From Dyadobacter sp. CY356 (GTDB lineage Bacteria > Bacteroidota > Bacteroidia > Cytophagales > Spirosomataceae), in NCBI RefSeq assembly GCF_021440195.1, contig NZ_JAJTSZ010000009.1, forward strand, positions 186,001 through 250,000: DNA of 64,000 bases, in the 5' to 3' direction. The translations under genes and the position numbers were made by a program. Under the pieces are notes generated by a model, which saw only the letters and a program-made list of their open reading frames with translations, was not told the DNA's origin and did no database searches. Of this stretch, positions 33,334 to 41,809 are shown piece after piece (position 1 is the first letter of the stretch; every line of letters begins with the position of its first letter).

Positions 33334-35685
33334 ATGCAAATTAGCTATTTTTACAAAATTCTTATTTGTTTTCAATTTATCAGCTTTCAGTTATTATCTC
33401 AAAATAACATTTACGTTTCCCCTGATGGAAATGATGCAGACAATGGCACAATCCAGTCGCCGCTAAAAACTCCTGCTGCCGCCATAAACAGTATTGATAA
33501 ATCAAAACAAAAGCATATTGCAATTTATATACGAAAAGGAATTTATAATCTTGATCAGACTTTATTGCTTACTCAGGATAAGCTGAATGGTAAATCGGTA
33601 TTGATTGAGGCTTATAAAAATGAAAAAGTAGTATTTAGTGCCGGTCGTAAGGTAATTCCAAAATGGGAAAAACATACAAATACAATTTGGAAAACAAAAG
33701 TTGAAGGCTCTGCTTTTGAAAGTCTTTTTATTAACGAAAACCCACAAATCCTCGCCCGTTATCCAAATTATGATTCAACAGCCAGAGTATTCAATGGCAG
33801 CGCTGAAGACGTACTTTCACCTGAAAGAATAGCAAAATGGAAAAATCCGGTCGGTGGATATTTTCACGCTTTGCATCAGGGAGAATGGGGAAGTTTTCAT
33901 TATCGTATCAAAGAAATAAAAGACGGAAAACCGGATCTGGAAGGTGGCTGGCAAAATAATCGTCCGGCTCCTTTACATCTTAAATATCGTTTTGCGGAAA
34001 ATATCTACGAAGAACTGGATGCCCCCGGCGAATGGTTTTATGACAAAACTTCTAAAATTTTATTTGTTTATCCACGCACCGGAATTGATCTTACTACCGC
34101 AGCTATTGAAATTTCTAATCTGAAACATATTGTTGAAATAAAAGGGACACCAGAGAAACCCATTCATAATGTAACGATAAAAGGTATTCGTTTCGAGCAT
34201 ACAGAGCGGACGATCATGGATCATTACGAACCGTTATTGCGCAGTGACTGGATGATATATCGGGGCGGGGCCCTATTGATGGAAAATACAGAAAACTGCG
34301 TGATTGAAGATTCTGAATTTGCCAATCTTGGTGGAAATGCAGTAATGATCAGCGGGCATAACCACGCTTCCGGCGTGACAGGCTCTCATTTTCATGATAT
34401 CGGATCCAGCGCCATTTGTTTTGTTGGTGATAGTTCAGCGGTTCGTTCGGCTGCATTTGGCTATGATAATTTCATTTCATACATTAAAATGGATAAAACG
34501 CCGGGACCAAAAAATAACCGGTATCCGTCCAATTGTTTCGCTGAAAATAATCTTATCCATAACATAGGCCAGATTGAAAAGCAGTCGACGGCGGTACAAA
34601 TTGAAATGGCTTCCGAAATTCTGGTCAGGCATAATACCATTTATCGCGTTCCGCGAGCTGGAATAAATATTGGTGACGGTTGCTGGGGCGGACATTTGAT
34701 TGAAAACAATGACGTTTTTGAAACGGTGCTGGAGACGGGCGATCACGGCGCATTAAATTCCTGGGGGCGCGATCGTTTCTGGCATCCGAACCGGAAAGTT
34801 ATGGATAGCCTGGTGGCAGCACATCCTGAATTGATTTTACTGGACGCTCAAAAACCAGTTGTAATACGCAACAATCGTTTCCGTTGCGATCATGGCTGGG
34901 ATATTGATCTGGACGACGGCAGCAGTAATTATCACATTTATAACAATGTTTGTCTGAGTGGCGGATTGAAATTCCGAGAAGGCTTCAAGCGGATTGCTGA
35001 AAACAATATCCTGATCAATAATTCATTCCACCCGCATGTCTGGTTTAAAAACAGCGGTGATATTTTCCGGCATAACATTGTCATGCGACCCTATTTCCCC
35101 ATTATGGTCAGTGATTGGGGACAAGAAGTTGATCATAATCTTTTTCCTGACGCAGTTGCTCTAAAAAGTGCACAAGCCTTTGGTATAGATAAAAACAGCC
35201 GTTTTGGAGATGCTGAATTTGTTGATGCACCAAATGGAAATTACCAGGTTAAAACTTCAGGTCCTGCCACAAGTATCGGTTTTAAAAACTTTCCAATGGA
35301 TAATTTTGGGGTAACAAAAGAAAGTCTCAAAGCAATTTCTGAAAAAGTAAAATTACCGGTTTTGCTTAATGCCTCACTCGAAAAGGAATTGCAGGAAACA
35401 ATCTGGCTGGGAGCGAAAATCAGAAATGTACAAGGTTTGGGAGATCGTTCCGCTTTTGGCTTGCCGGATGAAAAAGGAGTTATTCTGGTAGAAATTCCAT
35501 CAACAAGTATTTTGACAAAAAGTAAATTACAAGCAGGTGATGTGATCAGAACGGCCAACAAGGAAGCGGCTGATAATGTAGTCAGGCTTGAAGCGATTCG
35601 TCAGCAATACAACTGGACTGGAAATATGGAGGTTGAGATTTTGAGAAATCAAAAACCATTAATCATTAAAATTGATTTGAAATAG
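33334..35685 (+). CDS. Secreted right-handed parallel beta-helix protein with C-terminal PDZ-like domain
   Basis: The 783-aa protein has a leader (about 1-22) and the opening IYVSPDGNDADNGTIQSPLK typical of pectate-lyase-like beta-helix proteins. Beta-helix repeats run to about 640 (RFEHTERTIM, IEDSEFANLGGNAVMISGHN, VIRNNRFRCDHGWDIDLDDG). From about residue 708 the sequence becomes a PDZ-like fold (GVILVEIPSTSILTKSKLQ, AGDVIRTANKEAADNVVRLE, GNMEVEILRNQKPLIIKIDL). Beta-helix enzymes of this type usually cut or epimerise polysaccharides; the substrate is unknown. A PDZ domain at the end of such an enzyme is unusual and could anchor it to a partner. Confidence 0.85.
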   Translation: MQISYFYKILICFQFISFQLLSQNNIYVSPDGNDADNGTIQSPLKTPAAAINSIDKSKQKHIAIYIRKGIYNLDQTLLLTQDKLNGKSVLIEAYKNEKVVFSAGRKVIPKWEKHTNTIWKTKVEGSAFESLFINENPQILARYPNYDSTARVFNGSAEDVLSPERIAKWKNPVGGYFHALHQGEWGSFHYRIKEIKDGKPDLEGGWQNNRPAPLHLKYRFAENIYEELDAPGEWFYDKTSKILFVYPRTGIDLTTAAIEISNLKHIVEIKGTPEKPIHNVTIKGIRFEHTERTIMDHYEPLLRSDWMIYRGGALLMENTENCVIEDSEFANLGGNAVMISGHNHASGVTGSHFHDIGSSAICFVGDSSAVRSAAFGYDNFISYIKMDKTPGPKNNRYPSNCFAENNLIHNIGQIEKQSTAVQIEMASEILVRHNTIYRVPRAGINIGDGCWGGHLIENNDVFETVLETGDHGALNSWGRDRFWHPNRKVMDSLVAAHPELILLDAQKPVVIRNNRFRCDHGWDIDLDDGSSNYHIYNNVCLSGGLKFREGFKRIAENNILINNSFHPHVWFKNSGDIFRHNIVMRPYFPIMVSDWGQEVDHNLFPDAVALKSAQAFGIDKNSRFGDAEFVDAPNGNYQVKTSGPATSIGFKNFPMDNFGVTKESLKAISEKVKLPVLLNASLEKELQETIWLGAKIRNVQGLGDRSAFGLPDEKGVILVEIPSTSILTKSKLQAGDVIRTANKEAADNVVRLEAIRQQYNWTGNMEVEILRNQKPLIIKIDLK

Positions 35686-35737
35686 CCAGCTCGTTAGAGT
35701 TTCCTGTTTATAGAAATCCATGTTTGAAAAGATAACC

Positions 35738-35754
35738 AGGCTCCTTCGGAGCCT
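35738..35754. terminator. Hairpin between convergent genes
   Basis: AGGCTCC (35738-35744) and GGAGCCT (35748-35754) form a perfect 7-bp stem around TTC, between the stops of the beta-helix gene and the minus-strand CNNM gene. There is no long T-run, so it is a moderate terminator candidate. Confidence 0.55.
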
Positions 35755-35790
35755 CCTAATTTCCTTAATGTTTTAATTATCAACAACTTC

Positions 35791-37080
35791 CTATTCTTCC
35801 AAAGCTGTTATCTGAACCAATGAAATGGTACTCCGCTGTTTTTTCAACACAACAAATTCATAATCTTTCGTCCGGACTTTTTCTCCGATTGAAGGTATTC
35901 TGTTGAATTTGGAAATCAGGAAACCAGCCAATGTTTCATAATCACCTTCACGTGAAATATCGTTTGGCAAGTGCTCATTAATATCGCTGATGGAAGCAGA
36001 ACCAAGTACCAGATAATTCCCGTTTTCACTTTTTACAATCGGTGTTTCATTGTCATATTCATCCTGAATTTCACCAACCAGCTCTTCCAGAATATCTTCC
36101 ATCGTTACAATACCTTCAACACCCCCATACTCATTAACTATCACAGCCATTTGCTGACGGCTTAATTGAAAATCACGTAAAATGGCGCCGATTGGCTTAG
36201 ATTCGGGAACCATTGATATAGGCCTCACCAACTCAGAAAGAACTATTTCATTCCCTTTCCGCATTTTCATTAACAAATCTTTCAAATGCAGCACACCGAT
36301 GATCTGATCCAGTGAATCCTCAAAAACCGGAATCCGGGAATATCCTTCTTCGATTACTTTTTCAAGATCTGCCTCCGTAAAATCGTTGATATCCACACCC
36401 ACAACTTTCGTACGCGGAATCATCACTTGCCGGGCAATACGCTCAGAAAAATTAAACGCATTTTTGATCAGGTCATAATCCGCTGCTTCTATCATACCAC
36501 TATCTTTCTGCTGCTGCACAAGATACCGTAATTCATCACTGCTATGCACTTCGCTTCCATGCGTGGGTGTGATACCCAAAAGCCCCAGAATGAAATTGGC
36601 AATACCATTCAGAATCCAGACGATCGGGCGGAAAACAAGGAAAAATGCGTGTAAAGGATAAGATAAAAATAATGTTGTTGCTTCCGGACGCTGAATTGCG
36701 ATGGATTTTGGTGCAAGCTCTCCGAAAACAATATGCAAAACAGTAATAATGGCAAAGGCGGCCGGTAGTGCAATTTGATGCGCTAAAATCGGATCCAGTG
36801 TGATACCGATCAGCTCCATGCCTCCAATCAAAATTTTTGAAACAACGGGCTCCCCGATCCAACCTAAACCCAAACTTGCCAGTGTTATCCCAAATTGTGT
36901 GGCAGCCAGATATCCATCCAGATTGGAGACAATCTTTTTAGACAGAATCGCCATTTTATTACCTTCCTGTGCTTTTTGTTCCAGTTGGGAAGCTCTGATT
37001 TTAACAATAGCAAATTCGGCAGCTACGAAAAAACCATTCAGAAGTACAAGAACAAGGGTAATAATTACCTGAATTAACAT
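35791..37080 (-). CDS. CNNM/DUF21 membrane protein with CBS pair and CorC_HlyC domain
   Basis: The 429-aa protein begins with the DUF21 membrane domain (about 1-190, LLNGFFVAAEFAIVKIRASQ), followed by two CBS repeats (about 205-330, MIPRTKVVGVDINDFTEADL; VNEYGGVEGIVTMEDILEEL) and a C-terminal CorC_HlyC domain (YETLAGFLISKFNRIPSIGE). Such proteins are often annotated as hemolysins, but relatives are implicated in magnesium or cobalt transport. The hemolysin label should not be taken literally. It is a single gene with 85 bases upstream before the next small feature. Confidence 0.92.
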   Translation of the reverse strand: MLIQVIITLVLVLLNGFFVAAEFAIVKIRASQLEQKAQEGNKMAILSKKIVSNLDGYLAATQFGITLASLGLGWIGEPVVSKILIGGMELIGITLDPILAHQIALPAAFAIITVLHIVFGELAPKSIAIQRPEATTLFLSYPLHAFFLVFRPIVWILNGIANFILGLLGITPTHGSEVHSSDELRYLVQQQKDSGMIEAADYDLIKNAFNFSERIARQVMIPRTKVVGVDINDFTEADLEKVIEEGYSRIPVFEDSLDQIIGVLHLKDLLMKMRKGNEIVLSELVRPISMVPESKPIGAILRDFQLSRQQMAVIVNEYGGVEGIVTMEDILEELVGEIQDEYDNETPIVKSENGNYLVLGSASISDINEHLPNDISREGDYETLAGFLISKFNRIPSIGEKVRTKDYEFVVLKKQRSTISLVQITALEE

Positions 37081-37230
37081 TATTTATTTTTTAAGTGATT
37101 TGGCTTTAAAATGCAATGGTGAACGGGATTAATATATTTAGTTAAACCCGGTTATCTCAAAGATAAAAAAATTGAAAAGATCAAAAGCTTTTTGTTTGAT
37201 GACTGGTCAAATTAACCAGTTTTTTGCGCC

Positions 37231-37476
37231 TTAGGCCTCATCACGAACTTTTCCGTCTTCTGCCGGCCCGCGCATATGAATGATCAAACCATTCAGGAAA
37301 TTCCTCAAAAGCTGGTCACCACAAGGCTTATAATTTTCGTGCCCTTCCTTACGAAATAAAGCGCCAAGCTCACTTGCTGTGACTTTAAAATCTACAAGCG
37401 CAAGTATTTGAATTATTTCATCATTTCTTAAATGAAGCGCCACACGTAATTTTTTAAGAATATCGTTATTAGTCAT
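37231..37476 (-). CDS. DUF1456 (YehS-like) protein, single-repeat form
   Basis: From the ATG at 37476 the frame encodes 81 aa with one DUF1456 unit: DILKKLRVALHLRNDEIIQI, then ELGALFRKEGHENYKPCGDQ, then LLRNFLNGLIIHMRG. Escherichia coli YehS carries two such units in about 156 aa, so this is a half-length form. An upstream in-frame start at 37512 would add a non-conserved, lysine-rich dozen residues and is less likely. The family has no established role. It is divergent from the DUF763 gene. Confidence 0.8.
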   Translation of the reverse strand: MTNNDILKKLRVALHLRNDEIIQILALVDFKVTASELGALFRKEGHENYKPCGDQLLRNFLNGLIIHMRGPAEDGKVRDEA

Positions 37477-37580
37477 CTTGTTGGGTTTTTCTTTAATTAA
37501 TAATATCTGCAAATATCGCCCATGTTTTGCTCTTGTCTTTCTTAAAATGAAAAAAACTGAATTTTGAGTAACTTACAGCT

Positions 37581-38786
37581 ATGAAAAGTGGACACGCGGA
37601 TTTGCCTTTGCATTATGGAAGAGTGCCGGAATGGCTGGCTCAGCGTATGAGCTTGTTTGGCGGAGCCATTGTCGAATCCATCGTGATCGAATATGGAAGG
37701 GATGTTTTATTGCAAAAAATGAGTGATCCTTTCTGGTTTCAATCATTGGGTTGTGTGTTGGGTATGGATTGGCATTCATCCGGGATTACTACTTCGGTTA
37801 TGGGTGCTTTGAAACGCTCCGTCAATAAAAGATCTGCGGATCTTGGAATTTATATTTGTGGAGGACGTGGTAAACAATCCAGACAAACGCCAACCGAACT
37901 TCTGGCCATAGCTGACAAAACCGGTCTGGATGGAAATCTTCTGGTATATAACAGCCGTCTTTCTGCCAAGGTTGATAATACCGCTATTCAGGATGGATTT
38001 CAGCTTTATCTGCATTCCTTTATTTTATCAAAAGAAGGAAATTGGGCCGTGGTTCAGCAGGGAATGAATACGGATGAAAAAATGGCGAGGCGCTATCATT
38101 GGCATTCTCCAAGTATTACATCTTTTATCGAAGAACCCCATACTTCTATCTACGGTAAGAATCAGGGACAAATATTAAATCTCACAGATAAAGCCGCAGC
38201 TCCTACCCGATCAGGAATTTTGGAATTAACGACCGAAAATCCGGATAAGATCATGCGTGAAATGCGTAAACTGATCATGCCGGACCATCACGACGTGCGC
38301 GCCGAAGATATAAATTTGAAACGACTGGGATCAGTATTGGCTTTGGCGCATGACAATCCGGTTCAAAATATGGAATCGCTGCTTTTGCTGGAAGGCGTTG
38401 GTCCAAGAACCATTCAGTCGCTAACATTGGTAAGTGAAATCATTCACGGCACACCTTCAAGATTTTCTGATCCTGCCAGATTTTCTTTTGCACATGGCGG
38501 AAAAGACGGACATCCATTTCCGGTACCCATCACGATCTATGATGAATCGATCCAGATTCTGGACAAAGCCGTTCAAAAGGCAAGATTGGGAGACAATGAT
38601 AAATCCGAAGCACTGAAAAACCTTTCAAAAGTTGCAGCGCAACTTGAAAAAGATTTTCAACCCAACAACCGCTTCGATGATCTTATACAGGAAGAGCGTA
38701 ACAATTCATGGAAATACGAAGGCCGGACCGTCATGGGCAAAGCAAAAAAGCCAAAAGGAAACAACGGACAGCTGGAATTATTTTAA
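37581..38786 (+). CDS. DUF763 domain protein
   Basis: The 401-aa cytoplasmic protein opens MKSGHADLPLHYGRVPEWLA, the conserved DUF763 start, and has the family segments CVLGMDWHSSGITTSVMGAL and GIYICGGRGKQSRQTPTEL, then a possible helix-hairpin-helix (LLLLEGVGPRTIQSLTLVSE, about 270-290) in the C-terminal half. DUF763 is widespread in archaea and some bacteria and has no assigned function; the HhH-like element hints at nucleic-acid contact, which is inference. The C-terminus is Lys/Asn-rich (KAKKPKGNNGQLELF). Confidence 0.9.
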   Translation: MKSGHADLPLHYGRVPEWLAQRMSLFGGAIVESIVIEYGRDVLLQKMSDPFWFQSLGCVLGMDWHSSGITTSVMGALKRSVNKRSADLGIYICGGRGKQSRQTPTELLAIADKTGLDGNLLVYNSRLSAKVDNTAIQDGFQLYLHSFILSKEGNWAVVQQGMNTDEKMARRYHWHSPSITSFIEEPHTSIYGKNQGQILNLTDKAAAPTRSGILELTTENPDKIMREMRKLIMPDHHDVRAEDINLKRLGSVLALAHDNPVQNMESLLLLEGVGPRTIQSLTLVSEIIHGTPSRFSDPARFSFAHGGKDGHPFPVPITIYDESIQILDKAVQKARLGDNDKSEALKNLSKVAAQLEKDFQPNNRFDDLIQEERNNSWKYEGRTVMGKAKKPKGNNGQLELF

Positions 38787-39088
38787 CAACTCTAAAACTC
38801 GCCTTCCATTAAAAAGTAAAATTCTGCCCGTTTACAGGAAGTTTGGCAATGTCACTGGCTGTTACCGAAGTTGCAGCTCATAAGTTTCTCTGCATTTTTT
38901 AAACCTGAGCCTGTAACCTGAACTGCATCCAGTTAGCTTGCCTTTTCTTTAATTTCAAAATCAACAAGTACTAAATCGCACGGATTTAAAGAATAACCGG
39001 TTTTCTTTTGTTCACCGAGGCCGATGTAAGAAACAAAAATTTGTGTATGGTTTACCTATGAAAGCTGCTTCACAATGAAGAAAAGTAA
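38787..39088. other. Intergenic gap with a possible decayed gene end on the minus strand
   Basis: This 302-base gap lies between the convergent DUF763 gene and the copper island. On the minus strand, 39055-38933 is an open 41-codon stretch ending in TAA (FVSYIGLGEQKKTGYSLNP, then LVLVDFEIKEKAS). It has protein-like composition, but a TAG stop precedes it and no start is present. It could be the remnant of a truncated gene. Nothing else was seen. Confidence 0.35.
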
Positions 39089-40495
39089 TTACATGCGCAT
39101 TAATCCCGGCGTCAAACGGAGATAGATTTGTCCCGATAACGGCATTTTACCATAAAATGATTTCAAATCTTTGTCAATATGATAAACACTTCCCTGAATT
39201 CCAGCCTGGACCAGTGTATTTGAAAATGAAAATATCTGGCGGTTTATACCCAATGTAAAAGAAGAAATTGGGTATTTATGATTAAACATTTTGTCAGCCG
39301 GAACAACATCAAGCTCTTCCTGGCTTTTCTGCACCCATTCATAACGGCCATAAACAGACCACTTGTCTAGCTGCAAATTAGACTCCGCCAGTACAGAACT
39401 TTCTTTATGGTTTTCTCCTGAATCATTTAATCCATAAACCAGTGAAGATGAAATCCATCGGTTTTTTGAACCTAAAACCATACTGTGCTGCGCAGAGACA
39501 GTTGTTCTCTTAACATTTTCTTCGGGATGATTGGCTTCCGGACTTTTGATATAACCATGTGAAGCCTGGAATGCCCAGTTTGCCGACGGGTTAAATAAAA
39601 GCCGGTAACTGTATGAATCAAAACGCGGTTTGTCAAAATTAAACCTGTTTTCATTTGGCTCACGCCCTGTGAAAGTGGAAGCTTCTAATTTAAATTTCCC
39701 ATAACGAAGCCCTGCTGTCACCACTCCAAAAGTAATATGCGTCGCATCCTGCCAATGATGCCCAAGCGCAGCATCAGGATTGTTAAATGCCGACATGCGG
39801 TGCATAAAAGCAGTTGGACCCAGCGCGGGCTCTCCCGGATATCCTGCATAAATCGTGATATCCATTTTCTGATTTATCCGCTGCGTATAAGCAACCGCCA
39901 GTTCAGAAATCAGATCATGTGGATGCTGGCGATCCACCAAAGCGTTCCCTTTCCAGGTTTCGCCCGATTGAAATAATAGCGGATAACCCGAACCACCATC
40001 AAAAATCCGGTCAAGTGAAACCATGGATCTGATTGTTAACAAACCATTTTCGCCCACTTTCCTTTGCGCCATTCCCATCACATAGTTGGGCAAACTCACC
40101 TTATCACCAAAGCCCTTTCTGGTGATATGATTAAGATTTTGACGTGTATAACGCAGATACAAACTTCCGTGCAGCATGTAATTCCACTTGTCGCTATGTT
40201 TCATATATGCATACATCGGCGTTGCATCAGGTTGCCAGCTTGTGCCTGAGCCATTCCTGTTCATTGGCAGACTTAATGAAAACGAGTGATTCATCTGCAT
40301 TTTCATCCCTCCCATTGAATCTGTCCTGTTCATATTCCCCATGTCATGTTTGTCAATCTTCTGGTGGTCATGCATTTCATGTTTTACAGAATCTTTCTTC
40401 ATGGGCATTTCCATATGGTTATGCTGCGCGGAAACGGATGTTACCAAAAGCAGGGCGTAACCGGAAAAAAGGGAAATCAATGGTCTCGCTTTCAT
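39089..40495 (-). CDS. His/Met-rich outer-membrane beta-barrel-like protein of the copper island
   Basis: From the ATG at 40495 the frame encodes 468 aa with a leader (MKARPLISLFSGYALLLVTS, ending SVSAQ), then about 50 residues rich in His and Met (HNHMEMPMKKDSVKHEMHDH and GNMNRTDSMGGMKMQMNHS), an obvious metal-binding region. The rest alternates aromatic and polar strands (WNYMLHGSLYLRYTRQ, KFKLEASTFTGREPNENRF) as in an outer-membrane beta-barrel, and ends with GQIYLRLTPGLMRM. Copper or silver binding is inferred from composition and neighbours. It is the last gene of the minus-strand copper cluster, 16 bases after an HMA gene. The start is fixed by the leader; an upstream extension to 40594 would overlap the previous gene. 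Confidence 0.8.
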   Translation of the reverse strand: MKARPLISLFSGYALLLVTSVSAQHNHMEMPMKKDSVKHEMHDHQKIDKHDMGNMNRTDSMGGMKMQMNHSFSLSLPMNRNGSGTSWQPDATPMYAYMKHSDKWNYMLHGSLYLRYTRQNLNHITRKGFGDKVSLPNYVMGMAQRKVGENGLLTIRSMVSLDRIFDGGSGYPLLFQSGETWKGNALVDRQHPHDLISELAVAYTQRINQKMDITIYAGYPGEPALGPTAFMHRMSAFNNPDAALGHHWQDATHITFGVVTAGLRYGKFKLEASTFTGREPNENRFNFDKPRFDSYSYRLLFNPSANWAFQASHGYIKSPEANHPEENVKRTTVSAQHSMVLGSKNRWISSSLVYGLNDSGENHKESSVLAESNLQLDKWSVYGRYEWVQKSQEELDVVPADKMFNHKYPISSFTLGINRQIFSFSNTLVQAGIQGSVYHIDKDLKSFYGKMPLSGQIYLRLTPGLMRM

Positions 40496-40511
40496 AACGT
40501 CTTCTTTTTGG

Positions 40512-40856
40512 TCAATGAGCCGCAGCAGTTTTGCGGCAGCAGCTTGGCAATTTATCGTGTGCTTTTTGATTGGCAGGCGATAGATCTGCGTCATAACCGG
40601 TGTTATTAATTGTTGCTTTTATCGCTTCCTCAGTTGTTTTATCCGGATTATATTTCACAGTTACCACCTTATCCTTCAAGTCCAGATTTGATTCTTTCAC
40701 CCCTTTTGAAAGTCCCAGATTACGTTCAATACGCTCCTTGCACATTTCGCATATTGCAGAAGTTTTGAATTTCACTTCTTTGTCTTTGCCATCAGCGTTG
40801 ACAAAATTTACACTTAAAAAAAGTGCTGCTACAAATAGAATGATTGTCTTTTTCAT
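40512..40856 (-). CDS. Secreted heavy-metal-associated (HMA) domain protein
   Basis: The 114-aa protein has a signal peptide (about 1-21) and one HMA domain. The ferredoxin-like beta-alpha-beta-beta-alpha-beta order is visible, with the metal-binding CEMC (Cys36, Cys39) in TSAICEMCKERIERNLGLSK and the closing strand TTEEAIKATINNTGYDAD. The C-terminus adds CC-R and a terminal His (LPSCCRKTAAAH), which may be further metal ligands. It would be a periplasmic metallochaperone handing copper to or from membrane partners. It is 16 bases upstream of the outer-membrane protein gene and 20 downstream of a metal-binding lipoprotein gene. Confidence 0.88.
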   Translation of the reverse strand: MKKTIILFVAALFLSVNFVNADGKDKEVKFKTSAICEMCKERIERNLGLSKGVKESNLDLKDKVVTVKYNPDKTTEEAIKATINNTGYDADLSPANQKAHDKLPSCCRKTAAAH

Positions 40857-40876
40857 TAGTTTATTTTGATTAAAGA

Positions 40877-41122
40877 TTAATGTGTATGAGCCGTAGAATC
40901 AGTTTCTGCCAATGCGACTTCCTGTAAATCCATTTTACAAACCGGGCATTTTCCAGCTTGTGCATACGTTTTTTCACCTTCGCACTGCATCGGACAAGCG
41001 TATTTTTTTTCAGCTGCTGCCTCGACCTTTGCTGGCCTTTCTAATGTTTCTTTGGCTTTTTCCTGGTTTCCTGAACAGGCAAATAGTAGTGTTAATGGCA
41101 AAGCAAAAAGAATTTTTCTCAT
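40877..41122 (-). CDS. Heavy-metal-binding domain lipoprotein
   Basis: The 81-aa protein has a lipoprotein signal (LLFACSGNQ, Cys16) and a heavy-metal-binding domain with YACPMQCEGEKTYAQAGKC and PVCKMDL. This Cys/Met-containing module is otherwise found at the N-terminus of copper ATPases and CusB-type adaptors. The tail is His-containing (STAHTH). It likely holds copper in the periplasm or at a membrane surface. It lies in the middle of the copper operon, 21 bases after the AraC-type regulator gene. Confidence 0.88.
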   Translation of the reverse strand: MRKILFALPLTLLFACSGNQEKAKETLERPAKVEAAAEKKYACPMQCEGEKTYAQAGKCPVCKMDLQEVALAETDSTAHTH

Positions 41123-41143
41123 TGTTTTTTTGATTTATATGGA

Positions 41144-41734
41144 TTATATCGTTTTAATTTTCGGTTCCCCCACCTGATCAAGCGCTTTTCTTGGAAGACT
41201 ATTTCCTTTTTTAAATTCTCCGGGTGTTATTCCGGTTACCTTTTTGAACTGATTACTTAAATGCGCGGAACTGCTGTAAGACAGCCTCCAGGCCATTTCG
41301 CTTAGACTTAACTCGTTATAAGAAAGCCATTCTTTTACTTTTTCCACTTTCTGAGCGATGATATATTGTTCAATCGTTTGTCCGGTTTCGGATGAAAACA
41401 GACTGCTCAGATAGGAATATTCATAACCTGTTTTTTGAGAAAGATAATCTGAAAAATTAACCGAAGCCGGTTTATGACCTTTCAGATATTGCACTTCTTC
41501 GATGATCAGAGTTTTAATATTTTCTACCAAAGTAGCACGTTTATCGTCCAGCAATTCAAATCCGTTTATTTCAAGCGTTTCCTTCACCCGAATTAATTTT
41601 TCAGCATCAAGTTCAGATTTCGTTTCAATTTCTCCCAATTCAATATGAGTTAACGCAATATCAAGTTTATCAAGTTCTTCTCTGACAACCTTGATACATC
41701 TTTCGCAAACCATATTTTTGATAAATAACCGCAT
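41144..41734 (-). CDS. AraC-family regulator with an HMA-like N-terminal metal motif
   Basis: The 196-aa protein joins two parts. Residues 1-75 resemble an HMA domain: MRLFIKNMVCERCIKVVREEL has Cys10-x-x-Cys13 in the HMA position, and the following strands and helices keep the fold's order to about LEINGFELLDDK. Residues about 100-180 are an AraC DNA-binding domain (EMAWRLSYSSSAHLSNQFKK, VTGITPGEFKK). The combination suggests a cytoplasmic regulator that binds copper directly through the CxxC motif and controls the surrounding genes. This is inferred; no operator was identified. It sits inside the island, between the TonB receptor and the lipoprotein gene. Confidence 0.85.
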   Translation of the reverse strand: MRLFIKNMVCERCIKVVREELDKLDIALTHIELGEIETKSELDAEKLIRVKETLEINGFELLDDKRATLVENIKTLIIEEVQYLKGHKPASVNFSDYLSQKTGYEYSYLSSLFSSETGQTIEQYIIAQKVEKVKEWLSYNELSLSEMAWRLSYSSSAHLSNQFKKVTGITPGEFKKGNSLPRKALDQVGEPKIKTI

Positions 41735-41809
41735 TTTAAATTATTAATGATTAAGGCCGGGTCGCCGGTGCGATTAATTGTTAATGTTGGCAATTGGGAT
41801 TTTCCTTAG

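Noticed and set aside
35791..37080. Hemolysin label for the CNNM/CBS protein
   Set aside because: The domains are those of ion-handling DUF21/CBS proteins, with no lytic activity implied.
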